Positions 1 to 5,496 of a stretch of 18,741 nucleotides of DNA are shown piece by piece. The stretch is taken from assembly GCA_019413245.1 (NCBI GenBank), contig DXNX01000041.1:1-18741 (forward strand). The letters run 5' to 3'. The stretch comes from Oscillospiraceae bacterium. Lineage in GTDB: Bacteria > Bacillota > Clostridia > Oscillospirales > Ruminococcaceae. The position numbers and the translations under genes were made by a program. The notes beneath the pieces are model-generated. The model was not told the origin of the DNA and searched no databases. It saw only the letters and a program-made list of their open reading frames with translations. Within the stretch, counting starts at the first letter, position 1. Each line of letters starts with the position of its first letter.

Positions 1-28
1 TTATATCTCATCAAGTTTCTTTTGTCAA
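1..28 (-). promoter_or_regulatory. Strong leftward promoter at window edge
   Basis: Read on the minus strand, a perfect -35 TTGACA (plus 23-28) is followed by a 17-bp spacer and TATAA (plus 1-5), the sixth base lying outside the window. It is the downstream member of a tandem pair and reads out of the window to the left. A/T-rich flanks and near-consensus hexamers are typical of rRNA or other stable-RNA operons in Firmicutes, but the target gene is not visible. Confidence 0.65.
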
Positions 29-114
29 GCACTTTTTTGAGATTTTTTTGAGCTGTGAAGCTCTTCCGAACTTCTTTTCTCAGCGCCTGCCGTCCCTCTC
101 GGAACGGTTTACTT

Positions 115-143
115 ATAATACCATTCAAAGTCCGATTTGTCAA
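115..143 (-). promoter_or_regulatory. Second, upstream leftward promoter
   Basis: On the minus strand, TTGACA (plus 138-143), 17-bp spacer and TATTAT (plus 115-120). It lies 115 bp upstream of the promoter at 1-28, points the same way, and is separated from it by AT-rich DNA without a gene. A tandem P1/P2 arrangement of this spacing is common for rRNA operons. Confidence 0.65.
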
Positions 144-201
144 CAGGTTTTTCGGGATTTTTTTACTTTTCTTTTCAAATTCCGTGACAAGTTCTTTTCA
201 A

Positions 202-230
202 TTGCTTTTTGCTTCCTTTTATAGTAGTAT
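202..230 (+). promoter_or_regulatory. Candidate promoter for the coaX-like gene
   Basis: TTGCTT (202-207), 17-bp spacer, TAGTAT (225-230), about 70 bp upstream of the start codon at 301. A TATAAT at 276-281 also exists, but it has no -35 and would start transcription inside the ribosome binding site, so it is less likely. Stretch 1-300 otherwise holds no gene that I can support. Confidence 0.4.
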
Positions 231-300
231 TACGGTAGAAATGAAAGGAGGCCCGACGCGGCCCCTTTCCCTATGTATAATGAAGGCAGGAGGCCCCGCC

Positions 301-1080
301 ATGCTGTTGGCATTGAATATCGGCAACTCAAATATCACCTTTGGCGCTTATGCCCCGGACGGCAAGCTGGCGTTCTCGTCCCGTCTGTTCGCGGACACAT
401 CCCTCAGTTCGGATGAGCTGTGCTACAAGATCATCAATATGCTGGATCTGTATGGTGCCGGCCCTCGGGACATTGAGGCGGTCATTCTGGCCAGTGTGGT
501 GCCGGTGCTTACCGGGCGCCTGCGGGAGGCCCTGCAAAAGATGACCCAGGCTCCCATCATGGAAGTGGGTCCCGGCCTGAAGAGCGGGGTGCGCATCCGC
601 ATGGACAACCCGGCGCAGCTGGGCGCTGAGCTGCTGTGCGCTGTGGTGGGCGCGCTGCGTCTGCACAAGCCTCCACTGCTGGTGATGAACATGGATACCG
701 CCACCACCCTGCTGGCCGTGGACCGCGAGGGCAGTCTGGTGGGCGGCGTCATTTTGCCTGGGCCGCAGCTTTCCATGGCCGCTCTGGTCAAGAACACGGC
801 GCAGCTGCCCCAGGTGGCGCTGGAGAACACACCCAAGCGCCTGTTGGGCACCAACACCACCGACTGCCTGCACAGTGGCATGGTGAACGGCACTGCCGCC
901 ATGCTGGACGCCATGGCCGCCAAGGTGCGCGGCGAACTGCAGACTCCTGATGCACCGGTCATTGCCACCGGCACCCTGCCTGCCAGCATACGGACCGCCT
1001 GTTCGACGCCCATCGAGTACCGGGACACCCTGATTCTGGACGGCCTGTTTGCCATCTGGCAGCGCAACACCCGCCGCTGA
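301..1080 (+). CDS. coaX: Type III pantothenate kinase (CoaX) homologue with altered active-site motifs
   Basis: CoaX-family protein of 259 aa, a normal length for the family, which phosphorylates pantothenate in the first step of coenzyme A synthesis. The start at 301 is preceded by AGGAGG at 287-292; a longer reading frame from 55 has no ribosome binding site and crosses promoter DNA. Family hallmarks are visible: N-terminal IGNSNITFGAY, the TATTLLAVD segment (133-141), GGVILPGPQLS, and a C-terminal ATG...DTLILDGLF block. The canonical acidic residues are not there. The usual DIGNTN reads NIGNSN (N6), the usual GADR reads GAEL (E110, L111), and the usual DFGTATT reads NMDTATT (N130, D132). 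These positions bind metal and phosphate or include the catalytic base, so activity is doubtful. It is monocistronic and followed by the tRNA promoter. Confidence 0.85.
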   Translation: MLLALNIGNSNITFGAYAPDGKLAFSSRLFADTSLSSDELCYKIINMLDLYGAGPRDIEAVILASVVPVLTGRLREALQKMTQAPIMEVGPGLKSGVRIRMDNPAQLGAELLCAVVGALRLHKPPLLVMNMDTATTLLAVDREGSLVGGVILPGPQLSMAALVKNTAQLPQVALENTPKRLLGTNTTDCLHSGMVNGTAAMLDAMAAKVRGELQTPDAPVIATGTLPASIRTACSTPIEYRDTLILDGLFAIWQRNTRR

Positions 1081-1101
1081 TAGAGATTCGGCAAAATTCA
1101 T

Positions 1102-1130
1102 TTGCATTTTGCCGCCAAGTCTGCTATAAT
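1102..1130 (+). promoter_or_regulatory. Original tRNA-Arg promoter
   Basis: TTGCAT (1102-1107), exact 17-bp spacer, TATAAT (1125-1130). It precedes the truncated tRNA copy at 1177, not the intact one at 1380. No comparable promoter is visible directly in front of the intact copy, so the intact tRNA is probably transcribed from here through about 200 bp of inserted DNA. Confidence 0.7.
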
Positions 1131-1172
1131 ATTGTGTATCGGTCCGGTAATGTACCGTTCCGTATATAGAAT

Positions 1173-1215
1173 ATGTGCGGTCGTAGCTCAGCTGGATAGA
1201 GCGTTGGACTCCGAC
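1173..1215 (+). repeat. Truncated 5' half of tRNA-Arg; direct repeat copy 1 (att-like)
   Basis: A 43-bp sequence identical to 1376-1418. It comprises four leader bases and the first 39 nt of the tRNA, and stops exactly at the end of the anticodon loop. The following sequence cannot complete a tRNA. This is the pattern left when a tyrosine recombinase crosses over in a tRNA anticodon loop, so I read it as one att half-site. Confidence 0.8.
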
Positions 1216-1375
1216 AACTGTGGCACGTTAGGTAGTCGGCAAGAAATTGCTCGGCATAACGTGGAAAAACAGGCACATCACCCGGTGGTTCGCGGTAGAT
1301 TGACCACGAATTGACCACCAACCCGATTTTCACAATTTTATACGATGAATCTCGTCCCAGCGACGATTTTCATAA
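1216..1375. mobile_element. 160-bp remnant between the two att-like repeats
   Basis: Non-coding DNA between the two copies of the 43-bp tRNA repeat. It contains a short direct repeat, ATTGACCAC, twice (about 1299-1318, 12-bp period), reminiscent of integrase arm sites. The string TTGACCAC recurs at the 5' end of the integrase gene at 4101-4110. Probable left-over of an integrated element that lost its body; a very small insertion is the alternative. Confidence 0.45.
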
Positions 1376-1418
1376 ATGTGCGGTCGTAGCTCAGCTGGAT
1401 AGAGCGTTGGACTCCGAC
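1376..1418 (+). repeat. Direct repeat copy 2 (att-like), 5' part of the intact tRNA-Arg
   Basis: Second copy of the 43-bp repeat. Here it continues into a complete tRNA, so recombination at this site preserves a full-length tRNA gene while displacing it 203 bp from its promoter. Confidence 0.8.
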
Positions 1419-1456
1419 TCCAAAGGCCAGAGGTTCGAATCCCCCCGGCCGCACCA
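1380..1456 (+). tRNA. tRNA-Arg (anticodon CCG)
   Basis: Full 77-nt cloverleaf. The acceptor stem GCGGTCG pairs with CGGCCGC (one G-U), the D arm is GCTC..GAGC, the anticodon stem TTGGA/TCCAA encloses loop CTCCGAC (anticodon CCG, reads CGG), the T loop is TTCGAAT, and CCA is encoded (1454-1456). Oddity: the T stem AGAGG/CCCCC (1429-1433 with 1441-1445) contains two A-C mismatches, so the arm is weaker than normal. A strong terminator follows directly. Confidence 0.9.
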
Positions 1457-1497
1457 AAAAAGGTCGCTGTATTGCAGTACAGCGACCTTTTTTATTT
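1456..1497 (+). terminator. Bidirectional terminator after tRNA-Arg
   Basis: Perfect 16-bp inverted repeat (1456-1471 with 1478-1493), loop TTGCAG, with T runs on one side and A runs on the other. It ends the tRNA transcript on the plus strand and can also end the small convergent gene at 1507-1590. Confidence 0.9.
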
Positions 1498-1506
1498 TGT
1501 CACGGC

Positions 1507-1590
1507 TCAGTGCTTGTCAATCCATTTTTTGACTATGTACGCGGTAACATCGGCCATGACAGACACGAAAAAACTGATAAGATAGCTCAT
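1507..1590 (-). CDS. 27-aa single-span membrane peptide, putative type I toxin-like
   Basis: The peptide starts MSYLISFFVSVMADVTAY and ends with the cationic tail KKWIDKH, giving one short hydrophobic span and a basic C-terminus. This is the layout of small holin-like or type I toxin peptides common in Clostridia. The start ATG (1588-1590) has an AAGGAG ribosome binding site five bases upstream, which is strong support for so short a gene. The leader and the first codons form a long hairpin (1569-1653), described separately. The gene converges on the tRNA and shares its terminator. No antitoxin RNA can be proved from sequence. Function is inferred from form alone; a small regulatory membrane peptide is the alternative. 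Confidence 0.6.
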   Translation of the reverse strand: MSYLISFFVSVMADVTAYIVKKWIDKH

Positions 1591-1653
1591 GGAATCTCCT
1601 TTCCGTGCTGGTTTTGTACATTGGGCAGCACGAGAGCTATTTTATCAGTTTTT
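1569..1653 (-). promoter_or_regulatory. Long leader hairpin overlapping the peptide's ribosome binding site and start
   Basis: The 5' leader (1634-1653) is complementary to the first codons (1569-1588): 19 of 20 positions pair in the peptide mRNA, and 20 of 20 (with one G-U) in a plus-strand transcript. A nested 7-bp stem (1604-1610 with 1626-1632) encloses a 15-nt loop. The ribosome binding site sits in the 15-nt internal loop at 1589-1603. A fold of this kind would restrict translation, as in type I toxin mRNAs. Confidence 0.65.
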
Positions 1654-1654
1654 G

Positions 1655-1908
1655 TTTTTATGGGAAGACTTCGGGTTCCGAACCTAAAAGCCAGGGGGGT
1701 GAACCGTCCCCCTGGGAGTCGCCCCATAAAAGCCTTTGTGGGCGTTCGGTTCTCAAGACGGCTCGTTATGCGCAATGAATCTGGTTCTCCACCAGTGAGG
1801 CCCTTCCTGGGCGATGTGGCCCTTTTCACAGCCGAGCGCCCCGTGTTTCAGAAAATACAGATTACAAACAGCAAAGCCAGCCGGTTTTCTAAACCGGCTG
1901 GCTTTTTT
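1655..1908 (+). ncRNA. Possible structured small RNA of about 250 nt
   Basis: This stretch has no supportable gene on either strand but is rich in local hairpins: CCAGGGGG/CCCCCTGG (1691-1698 with 1708-1715), CTGGT/ACCAG (1781-1785 with 1791-1795) and GGGCG/CGCCC (1809-1813 with 1837-1841). It ends in a perfect 15-bp terminator with a T6 tail on the plus strand (1873-1908). A weak promoter, TTGTAC - 18 bp - TATTTT (1613-1642), precedes it. I cannot assign it to a known RNA family. Confidence 0.3.
1873..1908 (+). terminator. Rho-independent terminator
   Basis: Perfect 15-bp arms (1873-1887 and 1891-1905), 3-nt loop, with the plus-strand T run at 1903-1908. On the minus strand it directly follows the XRE gene (stop at 1907-1909) but has a poorer T tail (TTTGCTGTTT), so it may serve both directions. 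The plus-strand tail is the better one. Confidence 0.8.
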
Positions 1909-2233
1909 ACTGTTCGGTATGTTCCAGAACCGCCCGGATCATGGTAAGGGCGACTTCCTGCTTTTGCAGCGGCACATTCTCCCAGAGCGTTTCGATTGCA
2001 TGAATTTTGCTAACCTCATTTTCCTCCAGCTCGTCCTGAAGCAGATAATCCGGAGAAACATGAAGCGCGTTGCAGATGTCGATAAAGACCGGCAGGCTGG
2101 GCATCTTTGCGCCGCCCTCGATTTGCCGCAGATAGGTGGCATTGATGTTGCACAGCTCCGACAGTTTGTCCGCCGTCAGGCCGCGCGCCTTCCGAACCTC
2201 GTTGATCCGCTTTCCCAGTTTGCTTTGTTCCAT
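1907..2233 (-). CDS. XRE-family helix-turn-helix regulator
   Basis: 108-aa protein with an N-terminal Cro/CI-type HTH (about residues 6-62: LGKRINEVRKARGLTADKLS, then a recognition helix around NINATYLRQIEGG, then PSLPVFIDICNALHVSPDYLL). The C-terminal 45 residues are acidic and helical, likely for dimerisation. This is the typical size and form of a regulator in integrative elements. The start at 2233 has only a poor ribosome binding site, while a TATAGACT lies immediately upstream, so leaderless or weak translation is possible. It is divergent from the SLOG-domain gene at 2364, and an inverted pair of 9-bp sites flanks the intergenic region, so it probably controls both genes. Confidence 0.85.
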   Translation of the reverse strand: MEQSKLGKRINEVRKARGLTADKLSELCNINATYLRQIEGGAKMPSLPVFIDICNALHVSPDYLLQDELEENEVSKIHAIETLWENVPLQKQEVALTMIRAVLEHTEQ

Positions 2234-2325
2234 AGTCTATACCTGTCTGTTAGCTCTTGGCGATTATTTTGTTCACTTAAAGGCTACATTATCCTTGCAG
2301 AGGAAAATAGATTCTGATAGACTAT
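2232..2325. promoter_or_regulatory. Divergent control region with inverted 9-bp sites
   Basis: ATAGTCTAT at 2232-2240 overlaps the start codon of the XRE gene. Its exact reverse complement ATAGACTAT lies at 2317-2325, touching TATACT (2323-2328), a possible -10 for the rightward gene. Both are AT-rich and placed where a repressor could shut both genes. Candidate operators only. Confidence 0.4.
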
Positions 2326-2363
2326 ACTTTATAAGCTAATAGCTTTATGCAGAGGAATGCGGT

Positions 2364-2795
2364 ATGATTGTGACTTTTTGCGGGCACGCCCAGCTTTCGC
2401 AGAACAGCGACGTTGAAAAATGGCTCTATACGGTGACAGAAAAACTCATAGAACAGGGCGCGGCGTCCTTTTATCTGGGCGGCTACGGAGCATTTGACAG
2501 TCTGGCAGCTTCGGTTTTGAAGAACCAGAAAAAGCAGCACCCGCAGATTCAGCGGATTCTTATTCTGGCCTATCTCGGCACCAGACAGGATGTTTCCGAC
2601 TATGACGGCACCCTGTATCCACCGCTGGAAACAGTGCCCCGCCGTTTTGCGATTCCCCGCAGAAACCGGTGGATGGTCGATGCCGCCGACGTGGTGGTGG
2701 CCTGTGTGCTCCACGATTGGGGCGGAGCCGCGGCAACCTTGCGATACGCCAGACAAAAAGGAAAAAGGATTATTTCCTATAAAGATACCGAATAG
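2364..2795 (+). CDS. Small SLOG-domain protein (YspA/DUF1273-like)
   Basis: 143-aa protein opening with VTFCGHAQL, then a YLGGYGAFDSLAA loop (about 37-49), a central LAYLGTR, IPRRNRWMVDAADVVVACV (about 98-115) and a GGAAATLRYARQKGKR segment (about 120-135). These mark the compact Rossmann-like SLOG fold, related to DprA/LOG nucleotide-binding proteins and frequent in Firmicute mobile elements. Members are thought to bind nucleotides or nucleic acid; the cellular role of this clade is unknown. Start at 2364 with AGAGGAA upstream. It pairs divergently with the XRE regulator. The hairpin at 2833-2875 follows the stop and ends its transcript. Confidence 0.75.
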   Translation: MIVTFCGHAQLSQNSDVEKWLYTVTEKLIEQGAASFYLGGYGAFDSLAASVLKNQKKQHPQIQRILILAYLGTRQDVSDYDGTLYPPLETVPRRFAIPRRNRWMVDAADVVVACVLHDWGGAAATLRYARQKGKRIISYKDTE

Positions 2796-2832
2796 CCACG
2801 GGCCCCCTCTCAAATCACTGGAAAATAAAACA

Positions 2833-2875
2833 GGCAGTTATCCTCATTTTGAGGACAACTGCCCGTTTGCTTTTC
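2833..2875. terminator. Convergent terminator between the SLOG gene and integrase 1
   Basis: 13-bp arms (2833-2845 with 2851-2863, one mismatch), 5-nt loop ATTTT, with T-rich DNA to the right and A-rich DNA to the left. It sits between the rightward SLOG gene and the 3' end of the leftward integrase gene, so it probably stops both. Confidence 0.75.
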
Positions 2876-2925
2876 ATTATACTCAATACGCACTCCGGGA
2901 AATACGGTTCAAATAGCGGTGAGAG

Positions 2926-4101
2926 TCACAATCCCATCACCTTTCCCAGCTTTTCCTGTGCCTCTCGCTTGGTTTTATCAAAAGCGTGGGCATAGATGTC
3001 CAGTGTGGTACTGGGCTGGGAGTGACCAAGCAGTCCTGCCACGGTGCGGACATCCACGCCCTGGGCAATGAGCAGGCTGGCGTTGGTATGGCGCAGGCTG
3101 TGGACAGATAAGTTTTGAGGCAACCCGTTTTCCTTGAGGATTTTCTTGAAGCGGAAGGTAAAGGTCGTGGGTACCATGGGATCGCCGCTCGGCTGCCGGA
3201 AGAGGTAATCTTCCTCCGTCAGGGCCTGCCCTTCTGCCTGTTCCATCTGCCAGGTACATTCCTGCTTCCACGCTTTCAACAGCTTGCACATCTCTTTGCT
3301 GATGTACACCCTCCGGTTGCCGCTTGCGGTTTTTGGCTCCTTGGTAAAGATCTTTTGTCCGCTGAGTTTGACCACCGTCCGCTGCACATGGATGGTCCGG
3401 TGCCTCCAGTCAATGTCAGACCAGCGTAATCCGCAGGCTTCGCCGCGGCGCATCCCTGTGGCCAGTACCAGTTTGAAGTACACTTCATATTTCATGCTTT
3501 GTGTTTCCAGAGCGGCGATCAGCTTCTGCACCGTTTCCTCGTCGGCCACCGGGCGCTCTTTGCGCACGCCTTTGGGTTTGTACACCCGCCAGGCCGGGTT
3601 ATGGGTCAGGTAGCCTTCATCCACGGCACCGGACAAGATGCTGCACAGTGTGTTGTGCAGTCCCTCCACTGACCGTTCCGATAGCGGCTGTCCATCCGTC
3701 AGTTTAGGCTCTGAGCGCATGGCTTCGTAGAAGGCACGGATGGTTTCCTTGCGCAGGTCGGTCAGTTTGTAATGCCCCAGTGCTGGCAGGATGCGCCGGA
3801 TATCCTGTTGGTCACGGGAATAGGTACTGGCTGCCAGCCTGCCAGGGGCAATGTCTTTTAGCCAGTGTTCGGTATACGCTGCCAGCGTCATGGCATGGTT
3901 CACCGGCTGCGGGTCGTGCCGCACTTCCCGCTCGAACAGAACAGCCTGTTCGTTCAGCCATTTTTTGCACTGGCCGGGCGTGAGATCTTTCGGTGGATGT
4001 ACTGTTTTCTGTGCGGCTTTCAGCCGGTTCCCTTCGTAATCGTAGCCGCGGGATACTACAATGAGATAACTGTTTTGTCCTCGTTTTCGGATGCTTGCCA
4101 T
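2926..4101 (-). CDS. Tyrosine recombinase / integrase 1
   Basis: 391-aa phage/ICE-type integrase. The N-terminal arm-binding domain starts ASIRKRGQNSY, followed by a SAM-like core-binding domain (about 70-165, AAYTEHWLKDIAP) and the catalytic domain. Catalytic residues are visible in order: Arg in ATGMRRGEACGL, Lys in KEPKTASGNR, HSLRH (His-x-x-Arg), LLGHSQ and the nucleophile Tyr in TTLDIYAH. All are present, so it should be active. The ATG at 4101 is preferred over an in-frame GTG three codons upstream, because that GTG abuts the AAAGGAG ribosome binding site. The site is buried in a 10-bp hairpin (4111-4136), implying controlled translation. It is in tandem with a second integrase of almost equal length and is a candidate for the enzyme that used the tRNA-Arg site. 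Confidence 0.93.
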   Translation of the reverse strand: MASIRKRGQNSYLIVVSRGYDYEGNRLKAAQKTVHPPKDLTPGQCKKWLNEQAVLFEREVRHDPQPVNHAMTLAAYTEHWLKDIAPGRLAASTYSRDQQDIRRILPALGHYKLTDLRKETIRAFYEAMRSEPKLTDGQPLSERSVEGLHNTLCSILSGAVDEGYLTHNPAWRVYKPKGVRKERPVADEETVQKLIAALETQSMKYEVYFKLVLATGMRRGEACGLRWSDIDWRHRTIHVQRTVVKLSGQKIFTKEPKTASGNRRVYISKEMCKLLKAWKQECTWQMEQAEGQALTEEDYLFRQPSGDPMVPTTFTFRFKKILKENGLPQNLSVHSLRHTNASLLIAQGVDVRTVAGLLGHSQPSTTLDIYAHAFDKTKREAQEKLGKVMGL

Positions 4102-4110
4102 TTTGACCAC

Positions 4111-4136
4111 TCCTTTGTGTGTATTGACACAAAGGA
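4111..4136 (-). promoter_or_regulatory. Hairpin sequestering the integrase 1 ribosome binding site
   Basis: Perfect 10-bp inverted repeat TCCTTTGTGT / ACACAAAGGA with a 6-nt loop. In the integrase mRNA the 3' arm contains AAAGGA of the AAAGGAG ribosome binding site, which would be paired and hidden. Unfolding, or transcription starting inside the hairpin, would release translation. Confidence 0.6.
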
Positions 4137-4307
4137 TACCAACCTCTGCGATACAAAGCTATCACCAAACCCAACGAAGAACGGCCACGATACTTGTGCA
4201 AACCGGGCAAAACACCAAAAGTTTGCAAACATAACTAATAGTGAGGAGTCTCCCAAAAGAGAAAATCCTCACTGTGGGTGTGCCGGATAAACAGAAGCAT
4301 TGGTATT

Positions 4308-5480
4308 TCATTCATCCAGGGCGGCACAGTATTCTTCCTCTGCCGGTGCCAGCAGAGAATCAAACAACCCGGCAGCCTCCTCTTTGCAGATATCCTGCGG
4401 ATGGCAGTAGGTTCGTTCCAGAAAGGCGGTATCTGCGTGCCCCAGCAGGTCGGCCGCCACCTGCTTGCTGGTACCGTGTTCCAGCAGATAGGTGGCGAAG
4501 AAATGCCGCATGGTGTGCAGGTGGTATTCCTCAGGGAATCCGTTTTTATCGTACAACCGCCGCAGATGGTGGCTGAAAGTATTGGGGTGTACCGGCTTGC
4601 CTTTTCGCTGGAAGATCAGCCCGTTCCAGTCGGCCCCGTTGTTTTCAAGGGCCTGCTCAGTGAACAGCTCTCCCAGCTCATCGAAGACGATCTGCGGCAT
4701 GACCACGATGCGGGCGCGGTGGTTCTTGGTGTCACTTTCCAGTACGCCCTGCCCTACCACCGTGCTGCGGGAGTGTTGGATCTTCACCTGATTCCCGCCG
4801 TGCAGATCACACCACCGAAGGGCACACAGCTCGCCGCGTCGCAGGCCGGTGGAGAGGGCCATCAGGTAGTACACCCTATAAAGAAGCGGCTCCTGCAGAA
4901 TACACTGCAGGAGCTTTCGCATCTCCCATTGTTGGGGAATGCGCTGCTGAGGCTTTTCCACCCGGACTTTTTCGACCCGATGGGCAGGATTATAGAGCAG
5001 GATGTCATTTTTCGCTGCGTCCTGCAGCACAGCGGAAACGGCATCCAGATATTTATGTACGGTGTTTTCGCTCAGCGGCTTGCCGCCCCGTCCGGGCCGC
5101 TTGCGCAGTTCTTCTGCAAATTCCTCCAGGACCATGGGCCGGATCTTGCAGAGCGGCAAACCGCCAATATATGGATATGCCACCTCCAGCATTTTTCGAT
5201 AACCGGCCAGCGTACTGGCTTTGTATCGCTTGGCTGCCCTGTCCAGCCAATGCTCTGCGTAGGCCTCGAACTTGGTGTTTTCACTTTCGTCGATGCCGGT
5301 GCGGAATCGTTTTTCCAGGCGCTCAGCCTCCGCATAGACATACTGTCTGATACTGCGCTTTGGAATCTCCTTGGGGACATCAATGGTGCGCGCCTGCATC
5401 CGTTTTTTCCCTGTCGTGGTGTATCCATTACAAACTGTAATTTTATATTTTCTTTCTCCGCGTTGTTGAATATAGGCCAT
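4308..5480 (-). CDS. Tyrosine recombinase / integrase 2
   Basis: 390-aa integrase. The N-terminal part AYIQQRGERKYKITV is an arm-binding domain, then a core-binding SAM-like domain (EAYAEHWLDRAAKRYK) and a catalytic domain with Arg in STGLRRGELCAL, Lys in SDTKNHRAR, HTMRH (His-x-x-Arg-His), LLGHAD and Tyr in LERTYCHP. The start at 5480 has AGGAGG seven bases upstream; longer readings run into repeat DNA. It lies 16 bp after the ATPase stop codon (5497-5499), so the two form an operon. It is clearly diverged from integrase 1 despite nearly equal length. It may be the recombinase of a separate nested element or act jointly with integrase 1. Confidence 0.92.
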   Translation of the reverse strand: MAYIQQRGERKYKITVCNGYTTTGKKRMQARTIDVPKEIPKRSIRQYVYAEAERLEKRFRTGIDESENTKFEAYAEHWLDRAAKRYKASTLAGYRKMLEVAYPYIGGLPLCKIRPMVLEEFAEELRKRPGRGGKPLSENTVHKYLDAVSAVLQDAAKNDILLYNPAHRVEKVRVEKPQQRIPQQWEMRKLLQCILQEPLLYRVYYLMALSTGLRRGELCALRWCDLHGGNQVKIQHSRSTVVGQGVLESDTKNHRARIVVMPQIVFDELGELFTEQALENNGADWNGLIFQRKGKPVHPNTFSHHLRRLYDKNGFPEEYHLHTMRHFFATYLLEHGTSKQVAADLLGHADTAFLERTYCHPQDICKEEAAGLFDSLLAPAEEEYCAALDE

Positions 5481-5496
5481 GTACATCCCTCCTGCA

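Noticed and set aside
55..300. N-terminal extension of the coaX-like frame
   Set aside because: It runs through promoter DNA, has no ribosome binding site and no similarity to CoaX; the AGGAGG-preceded ATG at 301 gives the family length.
1655..1908. 6S or SRP RNA
   Set aside because: A few short stretches recall these RNAs, but I could not build the 6S closing stem or find the SRP GGAAG-type core, so it is left unassigned.
1510..1947. 145-aa rightward open frame
   Set aside because: It covers hairpins, the terminator and the antisense of the small peptide gene, with no family features.
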